A stretch of 64,000 nt of DNA. Source: Microbacterium sufflavum. Its GTDB lineage: Bacteria > Actinomycetota > Actinomycetes > Actinomycetales > Microbacteriaceae. The notes under the pieces were generated by a model. That model worked only from the letters and a program-made list of their open reading frames with translations. It did no database searches and was not told the DNA's origin. Positions 1 to 8,197 of the stretch are shown here, in pieces (position 1 is the stretch's first letter; every line of letters starts with the position of its first letter). Location of the stretch: assembly GCF_023101165.1 (NCBI RefSeq), contig NZ_CP078076.1, positions 1,612,001 through 1,676,000 of the forward strand, read 5' to 3'. Position numbers and translations under genes: made by a program.

Positions 1-434
1 GCGCCGGCCGCGTTGGCGGTGATGGCGTCGAGCGCACGACGGAGCGCGGAGCTCGACGTGTGCGCGGTGTACGGGAAGTAGACGACTTCGACGCCGACCT
101 CGGCGAACTCGCGCTCGAGGCGCAGGCCCTTGTCGGTGCCTCGCCAGTCGTCGCCCTTGAAGAAGTGCGTGAACTGCACGTCTCTCCAGGAGTCCATCTT
201 CGAGGGCGTGGTCTCGATGTAGACGTCGTCCACGAACGAGATGTGCTTGACGATCTCTGCGCGCTCGGCGGTCGGGATGACCGGCTCGATGCCCTTGACC
301 TGCCGCAGCATCTCGTCGCTCACGACGCCCGCGATCAGGATGTCGCAGTGCTGCTTGGCATGCCGGAGCAGATTCAGATGCCCCACATGGAAAAGGTCGA
401 ATGCTCCGACGGCATAGCCGATACGCGTCCCCAT
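1..434 (-). CDS. Cytidylyltransferase, glycerol-3-phosphate type (partial, runs off the window)
   Basis: The reading frame starts at an ATG at 434 and is still open at base 1, giving 144 codons of an incomplete gene. The N-terminus reads GYAVGAFDLFHVGHLNLL, which carries the HxGH nucleotidyl-transfer signature of TagD-like enzymes that form CDP-alcohols from CTP and an alcohol phosphate. The end of the visible part (YTAHTSSSALRRAL) resembles the C-terminal RTxGISTT-type motif of the family, so little is missing. GGGGAGA, 6 bases before the ATG, can serve as ribosome binding site. The gene is divergent from the glycosyltransferase at 602 at the edge of an EPS locus that also has a CDP-alcohol phosphotransferase (13006-13710). 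I infer that the two supply and transfer the same phospho-alcohol. The substrate cannot be read from sequence; an adenylyltransferase with the same fold is the alternative. Confidence 0.85.
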   Translation of the reverse strand, partial: MGTRIGYAVGAFDLFHVGHLNLLRHAKQHCDILIAGVVSDEMLRQVKGIEPVIPTAERAEIVKHISFVDDVYIETTPSKMDSWRDVQFTHFFKGDDWRGTDKGLRLEREFAEVGVEVVYFPYTAHTSSSALRRALDAITANAAG

Positions 435-438
435 GATC

Positions 439-477
439 TCCCCAGATCACTAAATCCCCAGTTAAGCGGATCCCCAC
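439..477 (-). promoter_or_regulatory. Three TCCCCAG/C boxes at 16-base period upstream of the cytidylyltransferase
   Basis: Plus-strand TCCCCAG occurs at 439-445 and 455-461, and TCCCCAC at 471-477, spaced exactly 16 bases. Read on the coding strand the boxes are CTGGGGA, and the one nearest the start may double as ribosome binding site. The same heptamer recurs before the MocA gene (8017) and three times before the priming transferase (19776-19816). A shared regulator is an inference. Confidence 0.45.
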
Positions 478-601
478 CCACTTAATGCGACTCCCACAGC
501 CGCGCTGCCAGAGTCTATCAGACGCGGGTTTCCCCGCCCATAGGTCGGCGTGAAACGATGGAGCGCGCAGGCGCGGTGCCTGCCGAGCGAAGGGGACTCG
601 A

Positions 602-1774
602 GTGGGGCCAGCCGTCACGGTCATCGTGCCGACGTTCAACGAGCGCGACAACGTCGCCGAGCTCGTGGCGCGCACGGCGGCGGCGCTTGCCGGGCGGCAG
701 GCGGAGATCCTGTTCGTGGACGACAGCTCGGACGACACCGTCGCGGAGGTCGAACGCGTGGCCGTCGACGCGCCGCTCCCGGTGCGGGTGATCCATCGCG
801 CCGAGAACACCGGCGGGCTCGGCGGTGCCGTCGTGCTCGGGTTGCACGCCGCAGCCGCTGACCTCTGCATCGTGATGGACGGCGACCTCCAGCACCCGCC
901 CGAGCTGCTGCCCGCGCTCCTCGACCGGCACGCCGAGGGCGGGGCGGACGTGGTCGCGGCATCGCGCTACATCGGCGGCGGCGACACCAGCGGCCTCGGC
1001 ACGGCGCTGCGCTTCGGGGTGTCCCGCGCGGCCACGTGGCTGACCAGGGCCATGTTCCCCATCCGGCTGGCCCGCAGCACCGACCCCATGACGGGCTTCT
1101 TCCTCGTGGACCGGTCGCGCCTCGACCTCGACGGCTTGAAGCCGCAGGGGTTCAAGATCCTGCTGGAGATCCTGGCGCGCAACGACCTGCGCATCGCCGA
1201 AGTGCCGATGGAGTTCGCCGAGCGGCGGCACGGGACGTCGAAGGCGAGTATCCGCCAGGGCGCCACGTTCATCGCCCATCTCGCTCGGCTGCGCTTCGGC
1301 AAGATGTCGCTCTTCGCGCTGATCGGCGTCATCGGGGCCGTGGCGAACCTCGGCATCATGTGGGCGCTGACGGCCGCGGGCGTGCCGTACGTCTGGGCGG
1401 CGATCATCGGCGCCGAGGTCACCATCATCGGCAACTTCCTCTTGCAGGAGCGCTTCGTGTTCGCCGACATGCGCACGGACGCCCGAGCGCTCGGCATCCG
1501 CTTCGCGAGCTCCTTCGCGTTCAACAACGTCGAGGCGGCGCTGCGCATCCCCGTCATGGCGCTCATGGTCGAGACCTGGCACATCTCCAGCGTGCTGGCC
1601 ACGGCCCTGTCGCTGATCGTGGCGTTCTTCGCGCGCTTCCTCTTCCATTCGCTCGTCGTGTACGCGCCGCAGCGTCGCCGTCGTGGCGAGAGCGCGGAGC
1701 CCGAGACCGACACCGCGGCGCAGCGCGTGATCCGCGCGATCGACGTCGAGGTGATGAAACCGGGCGAGCTCTGA
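602..1774 (+). CDS. Family 2 glycosyltransferase fused to a GtrA membrane domain
   Basis: This 390-residue protein starts at GTG 602, six bases after AAGGGGA. The N-terminal part is a GT-A glycosyltransferase of the polyprenyl-phosphate mannose/glucose synthase type: VTVIVPTFNERDN at the start, VDDSSDDT near residue 38 and the metal-binding DGDLQHPPEL near residue 92. From about residue 235 it becomes a GtrA-like domain of four hydrophobic helices (FGKMSLFALIGVIGAVANLG onward). Such fusions make a polyprenyl-phosphate sugar and probably pass it across the membrane for extracytoplasmic glycosylation. It is the first gene of a plus-strand group with the ligase-like gene at 1827 and the Wzz-like gene at 3258. 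The sugar is unknown. Confidence 0.88.
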   Translation: MGPAVTVIVPTFNERDNVAELVARTAAALAGRQAEILFVDDSSDDTVAEVERVAVDAPLPVRVIHRAENTGGLGGAVVLGLHAAAADLCIVMDGDLQHPPELLPALLDRHAEGGADVVAASRYIGGGDTSGLGTALRFGVSRAATWLTRAMFPIRLARSTDPMTGFFLVDRSRLDLDGLKPQGFKILLEILARNDLRIAEVPMEFAERRHGTSKASIRQGATFIAHLARLRFGKMSLFALIGVIGAVANLGIMWALTAAGVPYVWAAIIGAEVTIIGNFLLQERFVFADMRTDARALGIRFASSFAFNNVEAALRIPVMALMVETWHISSVLATALSLIVAFFARFLFHSLVVYAPQRRRRGESAEPETDTAAQRVIRAIDVEVMKPGEL

Positions 1775-1826
1775 GGCCGGCGCTCTACCATGGACCTGAC
1801 CGGCAGGGGGCCGGGCTGCTGGGGGA

Positions 1827-3158
1827 GTGGTGAAAAGAGCGATCTTCGACGCCAAGACGCGTCTGCTGATGCGGAACGACCGACGCGCCTTCGAGGTGAT
1901 GGTCCGCAATGAACGTCTGGGGGGCGCGGCCTTCGAGGAACTGTCGCGGGGCGCGGCGACCCGCATCGCGCTGCACGCGTTCGACTCGTCGCCGTTCTAT
2001 CGCGAGCTGTACGCGGGGGCGGGATTCGGTCGGGAGGACGTCGCGGAAGCGGGCAACTTCTCCGCGCTGCCGGTGGTGACCAAGGCCGCGCTGCGCGATG
2101 CGGGGGATGCCGTGCTCTCCATGACGGTGCCCTCCTCGCGCGCGCTGGTGTCGCAGACGGGCGGCAGCACCGGATCGCCGTTGCGGGTGCGCAACGACCA
2201 GGCCGCCCCGACCGCGGCGATGTGGTGGCGGATCTACCGCTGGTGGGGCGTGCATCCCGCGGACGACATGGCCTTCATCTATCGACGCCTCCGGCAGGGC
2301 AGGGAGGCGCTGGTGTACGCCGCGCAGTGGTGGCCGAGTCGCCACCTGCACCTCGATGCGCGGGCGATCACCGACGACGCGATCGAGACGTTCGTCCGCG
2401 ACTGGCAGCGGGTGCGTCCGCGACTGCTCGTCGCCTATGTCGAGGGCGCGACGGCCGTCGCGACGCATCTGGCGCGGACGGGGCGTACGCTGCCCACGTC
2501 GGCCGTCTCCGTCACGGCGGCGATGCTGCAGCCGGGGCAGCGCGCCCTGCTCGAGTCGGTGTTCCGTGCTCCCGTGTTCGACACCTACCGCTCGGCGGAG
2601 ATCCCCTGGATCGCGGCCGAGTGCGAGCAGCACGAGGGACTCCACGTCGCGGGCGATCAGCGCCTGGTGGAGATCGTCGACGACGCGGGGCGTGCGGTGG
2701 ATGCGGGGACCGAGGGCTCGGTCGTCGTCACGGACTTCAGCAACGAGGTGTTCCCGCTCGTGCGATACGAGATGGGGGACCGATCACGGCGACTCGACGG
2801 CGCGTGCGCGTGCGGGCGGGTCTTCCCCCGGATCGCCCCCGTGCAGGGACGACTGGCCGATGTGGTGCGAACCCCGTCGGGGCGCCGCATCACGGGAGGC
2901 CTGAGCGGGCTGTTCCTCGGCGACCCCGGAGCCATCCGGCAGATGCAGGTCGTGCAGGCGGCGGACTACGCGGTCACGATCCGCTACGTCCCGACGACGC
3001 CGGGAGGGGCGCGCGATGCCGCCGCGACAGCGGTGCGTGCCCTGCGCACGCTGCTCGATGACGACGCCGTCGCGGTGTCGGCGATGGAGGTCGAGAGCAT
3101 CGAGAGCCAGGGCGGCAAGGCTCGGCTCGTGATCTCGCACGCTCCCGACGCCCCCTGA
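1827..3158 (+). CDS. Phenylacetate-CoA ligase/CapK-like adenylate-forming protein
   Basis: The 443-residue protein has the hallmarks of the PaaK/CapK branch of adenylate-forming enzymes. The nucleotide-binding loop is SQTGGSTGSPLRVR, a later segment reads VVVTDFSNEVFPLVRYEMGD, and a CACGR-like stretch follows near residue 330. PaaK-like homologues without a phenylacetate pathway are common in capsule and EPS loci, where they are suspected of activating an acyl group for polymer modification; that role is inferred. GTG codons at 1827 and 1830 are both possible. The run CTGGGGGAG touches 1827, so the true start may be 1830 or slightly further in. It lies 52 bases after the GT2-GtrA gene and before the Wzz-like gene, with no phenylacetate catabolic genes nearby. 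Confidence 0.75.
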   Translation: MVKRAIFDAKTRLLMRNDRRAFEVMVRNERLGGAAFEELSRGAATRIALHAFDSSPFYRELYAGAGFGREDVAEAGNFSALPVVTKAALRDAGDAVLSMTVPSSRALVSQTGGSTGSPLRVRNDQAAPTAAMWWRIYRWWGVHPADDMAFIYRRLRQGREALVYAAQWWPSRHLHLDARAITDDAIETFVRDWQRVRPRLLVAYVEGATAVATHLARTGRTLPTSAVSVTAAMLQPGQRALLESVFRAPVFDTYRSAEIPWIAAECEQHEGLHVAGDQRLVEIVDDAGRAVDAGTEGSVVVTDFSNEVFPLVRYEMGDRSRRLDGACACGRVFPRIAPVQGRLADVVRTPSGRRITGGLSGLFLGDPGAIRQMQVVQAADYAVTIRYVPTTPGGARDAAATAVRALRTLLDDDAVAVSAMEVESIESQGGKARLVISHAPDAP

Positions 3159-3197
3159 GGCGCGTAACGCTCACGGCTCCTGAACAGGACCGAGTAC

Positions 3198-3203
3198 TAG
3201 ACT
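3198..3203 (+). promoter_or_regulatory. Likely -10 box (TAGACT) for the Wzz-like gene
   Basis: TAGACT lies about 55 bases before the GTG start at 3258 in the short gap after the ligase-like gene. It fits the actinobacterial TANNNT -10 pattern. No good -35 box is visible, so the Wzz-like gene may have its own start site or simply be read from upstream. Confidence 0.4.
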
Positions 3204-3257
3204 TACGCCGTTCTGCGCCCGACGACGTGTCGGGCGCCGCATTGGGGGAGTGCACAA

Positions 3258-4184
3258 GTGGCAACACACTGGACATTGGAAGACCTCTATCGAGGGGTCA
3301 TGCAGTCGTGGATGGTCCTGGTGGGGACGATCGTCGCGTTCGCGTTGGTCGGTTTCGGGATCTTCCTGATCTATCCGCAGAAGTACACGGCGGAAGCGCA
3401 GCACACGGTCGAGCCGATCAGCGTGCTCTCGACCGGATCGAGCTTCAACACGGTGAACATGGAGACCGAGAAGGTCGTGGCGACCTCGACGGCCGTGCTC
3501 AAGCGCGCCGTGGAAGACCTCGACGACACGTCGATCGAGGCGCTGCGCAACAACACCGTGATCGACGTGCCGCGGAACTCGCAGGTGCTGAGCTTCCAGG
3601 TGACCGCGAACACGCCGCAGGAGGCGGCCGACCGGGCGAACGCGCTCGCTGAGGCGTACGGTGCTCAGCGCACCGACAACGCGCGTGCCGTCGTCGAGCA
3701 GACCACGGCGGAGTTGGGGGACTCCATCGCGCAGCTGCAGGCCGTCGTCGACTCGCAGCCCATCGACAGCAGCGAGCGGGCTGCCACGCAGCTCCAGCTG
3801 CAGGGTCTGCTCGACCAGCAGGCGCGGATCACCGCGACGCCGTTCTACTCGGGCACGCTCGTGACGCCGGCCGATCCGCCGCAGAAGTCGAACCGGCCCT
3901 CGGTGCTGGTCTTCATCGCCGCGGGTCTCTTCCTCGGCATCCTCGTCGGCGCCATCGCCGCGCTCATCGTGTCGCGCGTGCGCAACGGACCGGGCGCCAG
4001 CTACAAGCGCAGTGTCGCTGACGAGGTCGACGCCGACGATGCCGACGACACCGAAGAGGTGCCGGAGCACGACGACGTCGCCCTCGATGAGGACGACCGG
4101 CTGCTGGAGCCGGAAGACGCGGGGCTGCCGGTCTCGCGTCCGATCGGAGCTCCGAAACGCGGGCACACGACCTCGCGGCGCTGA
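3258..4184 (+). CDS. Wzz/YveK-like polysaccharide chain-length protein, no kinase domain
   Basis: The 308-residue protein has the layout of polysaccharide co-polymerases. A first membrane helix spans roughly residues 17-40 and is followed by YTAEAQHTVEP. An extracytoplasmic alpha-helical section follows (VPRNSQVLSFQVTANTPQEA, ADRANALAEAYG), then a second helix near residues 215-240. The roughly 65-residue cytoplasmic tail is very acidic and lacks Walker motifs, so a tyrosine kinase, if there is one, must be a separate protein; none is in the window. The role is control of chain length with the Wzy polymerase (11649-12989). GTG 3258 is preceded by GGGGGAG at suitable spacing. A strong terminator follows at 4201. 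Confidence 0.85.
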   Translation: MATHWTLEDLYRGVMQSWMVLVGTIVAFALVGFGIFLIYPQKYTAEAQHTVEPISVLSTGSSFNTVNMETEKVVATSTAVLKRAVEDLDDTSIEALRNNTVIDVPRNSQVLSFQVTANTPQEAADRANALAEAYGAQRTDNARAVVEQTTAELGDSIAQLQAVVDSQPIDSSERAATQLQLQGLLDQQARITATPFYSGTLVTPADPPQKSNRPSVLVFIAAGLFLGILVGAIAALIVSRVRNGPGASYKRSVADEVDADDADDTEEVPEHDDVALDEDDRLLEPEDAGLPVSRPIGAPKRGHTTSRR

Positions 4185-4200
4185 AACGCCACCAGAAGAC

Positions 4201-4239
4201 GAAGAGGGCACCGGGTCATGACGACCCGGTGCCCTCTTC
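4201..4239. terminator. Bidirectional hairpin terminator
   Basis: A perfect 17-base-pair stem (4201-4217 with 4223-4239) and five-base loop lie between the convergent Wzz-like gene and the GH16 gene. The arms begin GAAGAGGGCACC and end GGTGCCCTCTTC. There is only a short T-rich tail, as is usual in this group. Confidence 0.85.
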
Positions 4240-4249
4240 GCTTGTCCCG

Positions 4250-5863
4250 TCAGCCGGAGTAGCTCCAGACCCGCACGTAGTCGACCTGGAAGTCGAGGTT
4301 CTGGGTCGCCGCCTTGTCGGCCGGGTTGGGGAGGCCCCAGTAGGTCGTCGACGGACCCACGTGGAGGTTCAACCGCATGTGCAGCGGTGAGCCGAAGTAG
4401 TTCGGGTTCCAGAGGTTCGGGTGGGTCGCGGGGGTTGCGCGCAACAGCTGCTTCCCGTCGACGATCACGGCCGCGTACGTCGGCGTGAACTCGAACGCGT
4501 ACGTGTGGAAGTCCTTCCACACCGGTGTCGCGGCGCCGTAGTCGGCGTGATGCCAGATGTAGCGCTGATTGGCCGAGGGCGTCGAGGTGTGCGTGTGGAC
4601 CGTCGTCGTGGCGGTGTCGATCCGCTGGTCGCGGACCGCGGCGTCGTCGTAGCCCCACGCCTCCATGATGTCGATCTCTCCGGACTGGTTGTTGCGCAGC
4701 CAGAACGCGGCCAGCGAGCCGAACGTGTTCGGGCCGCTCGGCGTCTTGGCGCGGATCTCCCATCGACCGTACTGCTGGCTCATGCTGACGTCATCCGACT
4801 GGAGGCGGCGCTGGTCCAGGTAGCCGGTGTTGTGCCAGAGCTCGCGCGGGCCGCTCTGCGTGGAGGGGCGGATCGCGGGGGTGGTCCGCCAATCGGCGCG
4901 GATGTGGAGGACGCCGCTCCCGTCCACCGACACCTGGTCGCGGGAGGGGACGGCCGCGTCGAAGAGGAGGCCGAGGTCGTCCTGGCCGCGGACGTTCCAC
5001 TTCGCGGGGTCGACCGCGGGGCTGCCGGAGGAGTCGCGGTAGGTGAACTCGTCACGCCAGGTGGGGGCACCCCAGCCCGGGACACTGCCGTCCGATGCGG
5101 GAGGCGTCGTCGGCTTCTGCGGCTGCGCCGGCGGGGTGGTCGGCTTCGGCGTCGGGCTCGGTGTTGTCGTGGGCTTCGGCGTGGGAGTCGGCGTCGGAGT
5201 CGGCGTGGGCTTCGGCGGCGGTGTCACGGCCGGCTTGTCCTCGCGCACGAGGTGGGCGTCGAAGCTGATGTTGTGGGTCTCTCGCCAGTTGGAGAGCACC
5301 TGCACGGCGATGGTGTTGGTGCCGGTGCGGAACAGTCGGCTCGGGATGGAGAACGAGACCGGGTTCTTGCGGGCGGCGGTGGACGACGGAGCGGCGGTCG
5401 CGTAGCTCTTGTCGGTGATGCGCCCGGTGGGGGCGTTCTTGCGGCCGATCTCGACGCCGTTGATCCAGATGACGATGCCGTCGTCGGCCCACGTGTTCAC
5501 CCACGCCCATTCCGGCATATCGGAAGTGAGCGTGAAGGTCTTGGTGGCGTACGTGGCGATCGGCTGCTGACCCGACGTGCGGGGGATGAGCGTGCCGATG
5601 GTGCCGACACCGGTGCCGGCACCGAGCGGTGCCGTGCCCGTCTTCCAGGTGTTGGCGGCCGTCTGCCACCCGGCAGGCGGAGGTGTCGCGGCCCGGTAGT
5701 AGGACCACCCCGCGGAGCCGCGGGGGATCACCGAGGTGATCGTGGTGTCAGCGGCCACGGCGGGCCCGCTGGCGACGACGGATGCCCCGACGACCGCGAG
5801 CGCGGCGACGAAGGCGAAGAGGATGCGATGGATGGGGGTTCGGGTGTGTGTCTTCAGTTTCAT
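4250..5863 (-). CDS. Secreted GH16 family glycoside hydrolase (endo-beta-glucanase type)
   Basis: The 537-residue protein has a signal peptide (charged MKLKTHTRTPIHR, hydrophobic core, likely cleavage after AVA near residue 37). A jelly-roll-like carbohydrate-binding module covers about residues 40-200, with the segment DDGIVIWINGVEIGR. A Pro/Thr linker follows, then a GH16 domain from about residue 265. The catalytic motif GEIDIMEAWG fits the ExDxxE pattern, with nucleophile and acid/base glutamates. GH16 enzymes cut beta-1,3/1,4-glucans and galactans; here it may trim or release the EPS made by this locus. The ATG at 5863 lacks a purine-rich ribosome binding site, and an in-frame GTG 15 codons upstream is an alternative. 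The preceding gene ends at 5983, and the leader between them is highly structured (5865-5952). Confidence 0.88.
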   Translation of the reverse strand: MKLKTHTRTPIHRILFAFVAALAVVGASVVASGPAVAADTTITSVIPRGSAGWSYYRAATPPPAGWQTAANTWKTGTAPLGAGTGVGTIGTLIPRTSGQQPIATYATKTFTLTSDMPEWAWVNTWADDGIVIWINGVEIGRKNAPTGRITDKSYATAAPSSTAARKNPVSFSIPSRLFRTGTNTIAVQVLSNWRETHNISFDAHLVREDKPAVTPPPKPTPTPTPTPTPKPTTTPSPTPKPTTPPAQPQKPTTPPASDGSVPGWGAPTWRDEFTYRDSSGSPAVDPAKWNVRGQDDLGLLFDAAVPSRDQVSVDGSGVLHIRADWRTTPAIRPSTQSGPRELWHNTGYLDQRRLQSDDVSMSQQYGRWEIRAKTPSGPNTFGSLAAFWLRNNQSGEIDIMEAWGYDDAAVRDQRIDTATTTVHTHTSTPSANQRYIWHHADYGAATPVWKDFHTYAFEFTPTYAAVIVDGKQLLRATPATHPNLWNPNYFGSPLHMRLNLHVGPSTTYWGLPNPADKAATQNLDFQVDYVRVWSYSG

Positions 5864-5864
5864 C

Positions 5865-5952
5865 TCGAGGGGGAGCGAAACGGTGCTGTGCAAACCGGTC
5901 GCTCGCACAGCACCGTCCGGGTTGCGGATGCGGGCCGAGCATTCCCCCTCGA
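5865..5952 (-). promoter_or_regulatory. Nested hairpin leader before the GH16 gene
   Basis: An outer 10-base inverted repeat pairs 5865-5874 (TCGAGGGGGA) with 5943-5952 (TCCCCCTCGA). Inside it, a perfect 12-base repeat pairs 5880-5891 with 5905-5916 (ACGGTGCTGTGC and its complement). The outer arm nearest the gene ends two bases before the ATG, so the folded form would cover the initiation region. A possible -10 (TATAGT on the minus strand, 5987-5982) overlaps the stop codon of the upstream gene. Confidence 0.5.
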
Positions 5953-5982
5953 TGCATCCTGTGGACGGGTGTTGTCCGCCTA

Positions 5983-6879
5983 CTATACGGCGTCGCTCCC
6001 CCAAAGCTCCCTGACAATTCCCGTGGTGCTCTCGATCGACGACCGCGACGACGCGCCGAACACGATCGACTCGACGTTCGCGTGGTCGTGGATCCACTCC
6101 AGGGCGCGCCGCGGCGGGATGGCCCCGGACGCGAACACCGACATGGCCACGGGGCGGAACGGGCGCTCACGCAGAGCCTGCTCGTACGCCTCGATGCCGC
6201 CGGACATCCGGAAGCCGATCTCGTTGATGTTCGCGCACACGATCGGGTTCTTCACTCCGACGCGATCGAGCGTGTCGAGCAGCATCGGCAGGTTCATCGT
6301 GATGAAGCCGGGCTCCGCGTTGTAGCGCTCGCGCACGTGACGATCGAAGATCGCGAAGGCCTCGTCGAAGCCGAGTCCCAGCATCAGGTCGACCACGACG
6401 TTCTGGAGGAAGACCACCGGGGTGTTGAGGCCCTGGAACATCTTCATCTCCGCGTCGACGAGCAGCGTGATGATGCCCTCGATGTCCTTCTTCATGAACG
6501 ACTTGCCGCCGCGCACCGCCGCGTTGAGCAGACCCTCCTCCGGAAGGAACTGCTTCAGCGCGCCGAGCATGCCGTTGTCGGTCACTGCGTTGGCGTACTT
6601 GTGCGCGTACGGCATGCACGGGTAGAAGCGGTAGTCGGCGTACCGCTGCGGGTTCGCGCGCATGTGATCGCAGACCTCGGCGATGCGCTCGTGCGTGGTG
6701 CACATGAGGGTGCGGATGCCGTTGTCGAGGGCGATGTCGACCACGTCGATGATCGCCTGGGTGTCCTGGAAGCGGATGGCCTGCGCCCGCGCCTTCTCCT
6801 CCGACATGTGGTTGATGCCGAAGAACTGGTTGTCGCCCAGCAGCAGCCGGTCCATGGTCGTCGTCGTCATCTCGCTCAT
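5983..6879 (-). CDS. Conserved protein of unknown function coupled to a MocA-type dehydrogenase
   Basis: The 298-residue cytoplasmic protein begins at ATG 6879, after GGAGGAAGG, and its ATG overlaps the TGA of the MocA-like gene (ATGA), so translation is coupled. The N-terminus contains LLLGDNQFFGINHMSEEKAR. No signal peptide or membrane helix is visible. Alternating segments such as DTQAIIDVVDIALDNGIRT, GFITMNLPMLLDTLDRVGV and VESIVFGASSRSSIEST suggest a (beta/alpha) barrel, as in aldo-keto reductases or sugar isomerases, but I cannot place it in a named family. The context implies a partner step in making or modifying a sugar or polyol for EPS. Confidence 0.7.
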   Translation of the reverse strand: MSEMTTTTMDRLLLGDNQFFGINHMSEEKARAQAIRFQDTQAIIDVVDIALDNGIRTLMCTTHERIAEVCDHMRANPQRYADYRFYPCMPYAHKYANAVTDNGMLGALKQFLPEEGLLNAAVRGGKSFMKKDIEGIITLLVDAEMKMFQGLNTPVVFLQNVVVDLMLGLGFDEAFAIFDRHVRERYNAEPGFITMNLPMLLDTLDRVGVKNPIVCANINEIGFRMSGGIEAYEQALRERPFRPVAMSVFASGAIPPRRALEWIHDHANVESIVFGASSRSSIESTTGIVRELWGSDAV

Positions 6880-8003
6880 GCCTTCCTCCCGCGTCCGAAC
6901 AGTCCGCGTTTCGCCGCGGGTGCCGCGGCGACCACGGCAGGTGCCGGTGCGGACTCCGCAGCGGCAGCGGAATCCTGCAGGATCCACTCGATGACGCGGT
7001 CCGTCTCGGCCGCTCCGGCGAAGCCGTTCTCCCGCGCCTCCGTCTCGCCCGCCGCGATGGCGTCGACGAACGATGCCAGCTGCGCGCTGTACTCCTCGCC
7101 CCGGAGGTAGAAGGCGACCTGCTCGGTGAGGTCGGTCGTGTAGGAGATGTTCCACCCCGCACGGTAGCCCGCCGGGATCGTCGCCCCCTCGCGGAGGTAG
7201 ACGCGCAACTCCTGGCGGTCGGCGATGATGCGGCCCTGCGAGCCGGAGATCGTGACCGAGGTCGACATCTTCCGGAAGGACTCGTCGGACCAGTTGACCG
7301 AGAGCTGCACGCTCAGGCCGTCGGGGTAGTCGAGCGTGGAATAGACCTCGTCGTCGATGTCGGCGGAGAAGATGCTGTTCAGCACCGATCCGCGGACGCG
7401 CTCCGGCGTGCCCAGGTACCAGTTGACGAGGTTGAGCGGGTGTGTCGCGTAGTCGTAGACGCACCCGCCTCCCGTCGACCGCTTGGTGCGCCAGGTCGAG
7501 CCCTTCGGCTTGAGCACGACGGGCCCGTAGGCCTCGGCCAGGACGTGCGTCACACGACCGAGCGCTCCGGCGTCGAGCAGGCGCTTGACCTCCTGGAACG
7601 TCGCGATGAAGCGGTTGTGGAAGCCCACCTGTGCGATGAGCCCCCGCTCGGCGGCCAGCGCGGCGAGCTCGAGCGATTCGGCCGCGCTCAGCGTGAGCGG
7701 CTTCTCGCAGAAGACGTGCACACCGCGCTCGAGCGCGCTGCGGACGAGTGCAGCGTGCGAGGCGTTCGGCGTGGCGATGATCACCGCCTCCGGTGCCGCG
7801 TCGTCGAGCATCTTGTCGAGCGTCGAGTACGTCGGCGCCCCCGTGTACTTGTTCAGCACGTCGAGCAGGTAGTCCGTGGCGTCGACGACGCCCACCAGCT
7901 CCACGTTGTGCAGAGCCCGGACGATGGACAGATGGGAGAGCCCCATCTTCCCCACGCCGACGACTCCGACCCGAACACGTCGTGTGTCAGTGTTTTCTGG
8001 CAC
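6876..8003 (-). CDS. Gfo/Idh/MocA family oxidoreductase
   Basis: The 375-residue protein has an N-terminal Rossmann fold (VRVGVVGVGKMGLSHLSIVR), the family's CEKPLTLS motif near residue 100 with its conserved EKP lysine, and a C-terminal domain with the FRKMS and DDEVYSTLDYPDG stretches. These NAD(P)-dependent enzymes oxidise or reduce sugars, sugar nucleotides or inositol-type polyols. The last 40 residues are Ala-rich and end RGLFGRGRKA, an unusual basic tail. The start is GTG 8003. It is the first gene of a minus-strand unit continuing into the coupled unknown protein and the GH16 gene, and is divergent from the glycosyltransferase at 8198. The substrate is unknown. Confidence 0.88.
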   Translation of the reverse strand: MPENTDTRRVRVGVVGVGKMGLSHLSIVRALHNVELVGVVDATDYLLDVLNKYTGAPTYSTLDKMLDDAAPEAVIIATPNASHAALVRSALERGVHVFCEKPLTLSAAESLELAALAAERGLIAQVGFHNRFIATFQEVKRLLDAGALGRVTHVLAEAYGPVVLKPKGSTWRTKRSTGGGCVYDYATHPLNLVNWYLGTPERVRGSVLNSIFSADIDDEVYSTLDYPDGLSVQLSVNWSDESFRKMSTSVTISGSQGRIIADRQELRVYLREGATIPAGYRAGWNISYTTDLTEQVAFYLRGEEYSAQLASFVDAIAAGETEARENGFAGAAETDRVIEWILQDSAAAAESAPAPAVVAAAPAAKRGLFGRGRKA

Positions 8004-8010
8004 GACGAAA

Positions 8011-8036
8011 TCCCCTTCCCCAGTTAGTTTCCCCTT
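8011..8036 (-). promoter_or_regulatory. TCCCC box cluster before the MocA-like gene
   Basis: TCCCCTT at 8011, TCCCCAG at 8017-8023 and TCCCCTT at 8030 lie within 30 bases of the GTG start at 8003. They resemble the boxes at 439-477 and 19776-19816, though spacing here is irregular. Confidence 0.35.
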
Positions 8037-8070
8037 CAGAGGCGACTCTCCCCGTAGAGACGCCAGCCGC

Positions 8071-8076
8071 TATACT
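8071..8076 (+). promoter_or_regulatory. Likely -10 box (TATACT) for the glycosyltransferase unit
   Basis: TATACT is the best -10 match in the divergent gap between 8003 and 8198. It would start a leader of about 115 bases for the plus-strand unit. No clear -35 is seen 17 bases upstream. Confidence 0.5.
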
Positions 8077-8146
8077 AACCCGAAGTCCGCGCTGATGGCA
8101 GTGCGAACTTCGCGCCGGGATGGGGCCCGGTGTATCTCAGGGGATT

Positions 8147-8173
8147 CCGACGCACGCCGACGGCGTGGGTCGG
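8147..8173 (+). other. Hairpin in the leader of the glycosyltransferase gene
   Basis: CCGACGCACGCC (8147-8158) pairs with GGCGTGGGTCGG (8162-8173) at 11 of 12 positions across a three-base loop. It sits about 12 bases before the AAGGGG ribosome binding site. Confidence 0.35.
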
Positions 8174-8197
8174 ACGCGTCACACAAGGGGAGTGACC

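Noticed and set aside
4421..6325. Long plus-strand open frame opposite the GH16 gene
   Set aside because: It is antisense to a gene with clear GH16 motifs, is Arg/Gly/Val-rich without domains, and exists only because high GC keeps the frame open.
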